Assembly (NCBI GenBank): GCA_002315535.1
Contig: DCHA01000031.1
Location: 14,339-20,722 of the forward strand
DNA: 6,384 bases
DNA from: Firmicutes bacterium UBA1764
GTDB taxonomy: Bacteria > Bacillota > Clostridia > Peptostreptococcales > Anaerovoracaceae
Direction: 5' to 3'
In this document: piece by piece, positions 6,038 to 6,384 of the stretch
Layout of the letters: the number at the start of each line of letters is the position of its first letter
Position numbering within the stretch: position 1 is the first letter of the stretch
Position numbers and translations under genes: made by a program
Notes under the pieces: generated by a model
What the model saw: only the letters and a program-made list of their open reading frames with translations
Databases searched by the model: none
Told to the model about the DNA's origin: nothing

Positions 6038-6384
6038 ATGAAAAAATGGGTTTGCCCGGTATGTGGTTATGTACTCGAAGCTGAAAAGGTTCCAGAAGGA
6101 TATGCTTGCCCAACATGCAAGTGCCCTGGCACAAAGTTCTCAGAAATGAAGGAAGGCGCAGCTCTGGCAGCTGAACACGTTTTCGGAGTAGGAATGCAGC
6201 TTGATGCTTGCACACCGGAAGATAAGCAGTGGATCGTTGATCAGCTCAAGGCTAACTTCAATGGTGAGTGCACAGAAGTAGGTATGTACCTCTGCATGGC
6301 AAGAATTGCACATAGAGAAGGATATCCAGAAATCGGTCTTTATTGGGAAAAGGCAGCTTACGAAGAAGCTGAACACGCTGCAAA
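6038..6384 (+). CDS. Reverse rubrerythrin / NADH peroxidase terminal component (3'-truncated)
   Basis: The first 115 residues of a cytoplasmic non-haem iron peroxidase that, in its family, reduces hydrogen peroxide with electrons passed from NADH by flavoprotein and rubredoxin partners, protecting anaerobes from oxygen exposure. The N-terminal rubredoxin-like domain has two iron-binding Cys pairs, C6-x-x-C9-G-Y and C24-x-x-C27. A ferritin-like diiron domain follows from about residue 70, with NGEC (E77), then REGYPE, then EEAEH, where E110 and H113 match the E-x-x-H diiron ligands. Having the rubredoxin domain before the ferritin domain is what defines the 'reverse' type; classical rubrerythrin has the opposite order. 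The remaining helices, with the last iron ligands, lie beyond the window. The start has a strong AGGTGAT site five bases upstream and begins exactly at the family's usual N-terminus (MKKWVCPVCGY). Extra cysteines C29, C58, C78 and C86 are present. It has its own promoter, so it is probably not part of the upstream pair's unit. Confidence 0.93.
   Translation, partial: MKKWVCPVCGYVLEAEKVPEGYACPTCKCPGTKFSEMKEGAALAAEHVFGVGMQLDACTPEDKQWIVDQLKANFNGECTEVGMYLCMARIAHREGYPEIGLYWEKAAYEEAEHAA

Noticed and set aside
6140..6376. Minus-strand 78-residue open frame at the right end
   Set aside because: It lies wholly opposite the conserved rubrerythrin coding region.

Overview
The window looks like a chromosomal segment of an anaerobic, Gram-positive, low-to-moderate G+C member of the Bacillota, most likely class Clostridia. 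This rests on three things: an exported protein ending in three S-layer homology (SLH) domains, a reverse rubrerythrin of the clostridial type, and a COG2509-type FAD-dependent dehydrogenase. The A/T-rich promoters and strong Shine-Dalgarno sites fit as well. The genus cannot be fixed from the sequence.

All four genes lie on the + strand. (1) Bases 1-1064 hold the 3' part of a COG2509-family FAD-dependent dehydrogenase; its N-terminal part lies outside the window. A strong intrinsic terminator follows at 1070-1102. (2) A new promoter at about 1116-1144 drives a 912-residue secreted surface protein (1184-3922). It has a signal peptide, three related beta-helix-like modules of roughly 230-260 residues, and a C-terminal SLH triplet for cell-wall attachment. 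(3) Only 37 bases later, with its own good ribosome binding site and no visible terminator between, is a 653-residue cytoplasmic coiled-coil protein (3960-5921) that I do not recognise. (4) After a 116-base gap with an extended -10 promoter, an inverted repeat over that promoter and a leader hairpin, a reverse rubrerythrin begins at 6038 and runs off the right edge.

The likely transcription units are: the end of the unit holding the dehydrogenase; a two-gene unit of SLH surface protein plus coiled-coil protein; and the rubrerythrin on its own promoter. The dehydrogenase and rubrerythrin are ordinary anaerobe genes. The least explained part is the middle pair, a Cys-rich modular surface protein with an orphan coiled-coil partner. 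I see no RNA genes, CRISPR arrays, insertion sequences or other mobile elements.
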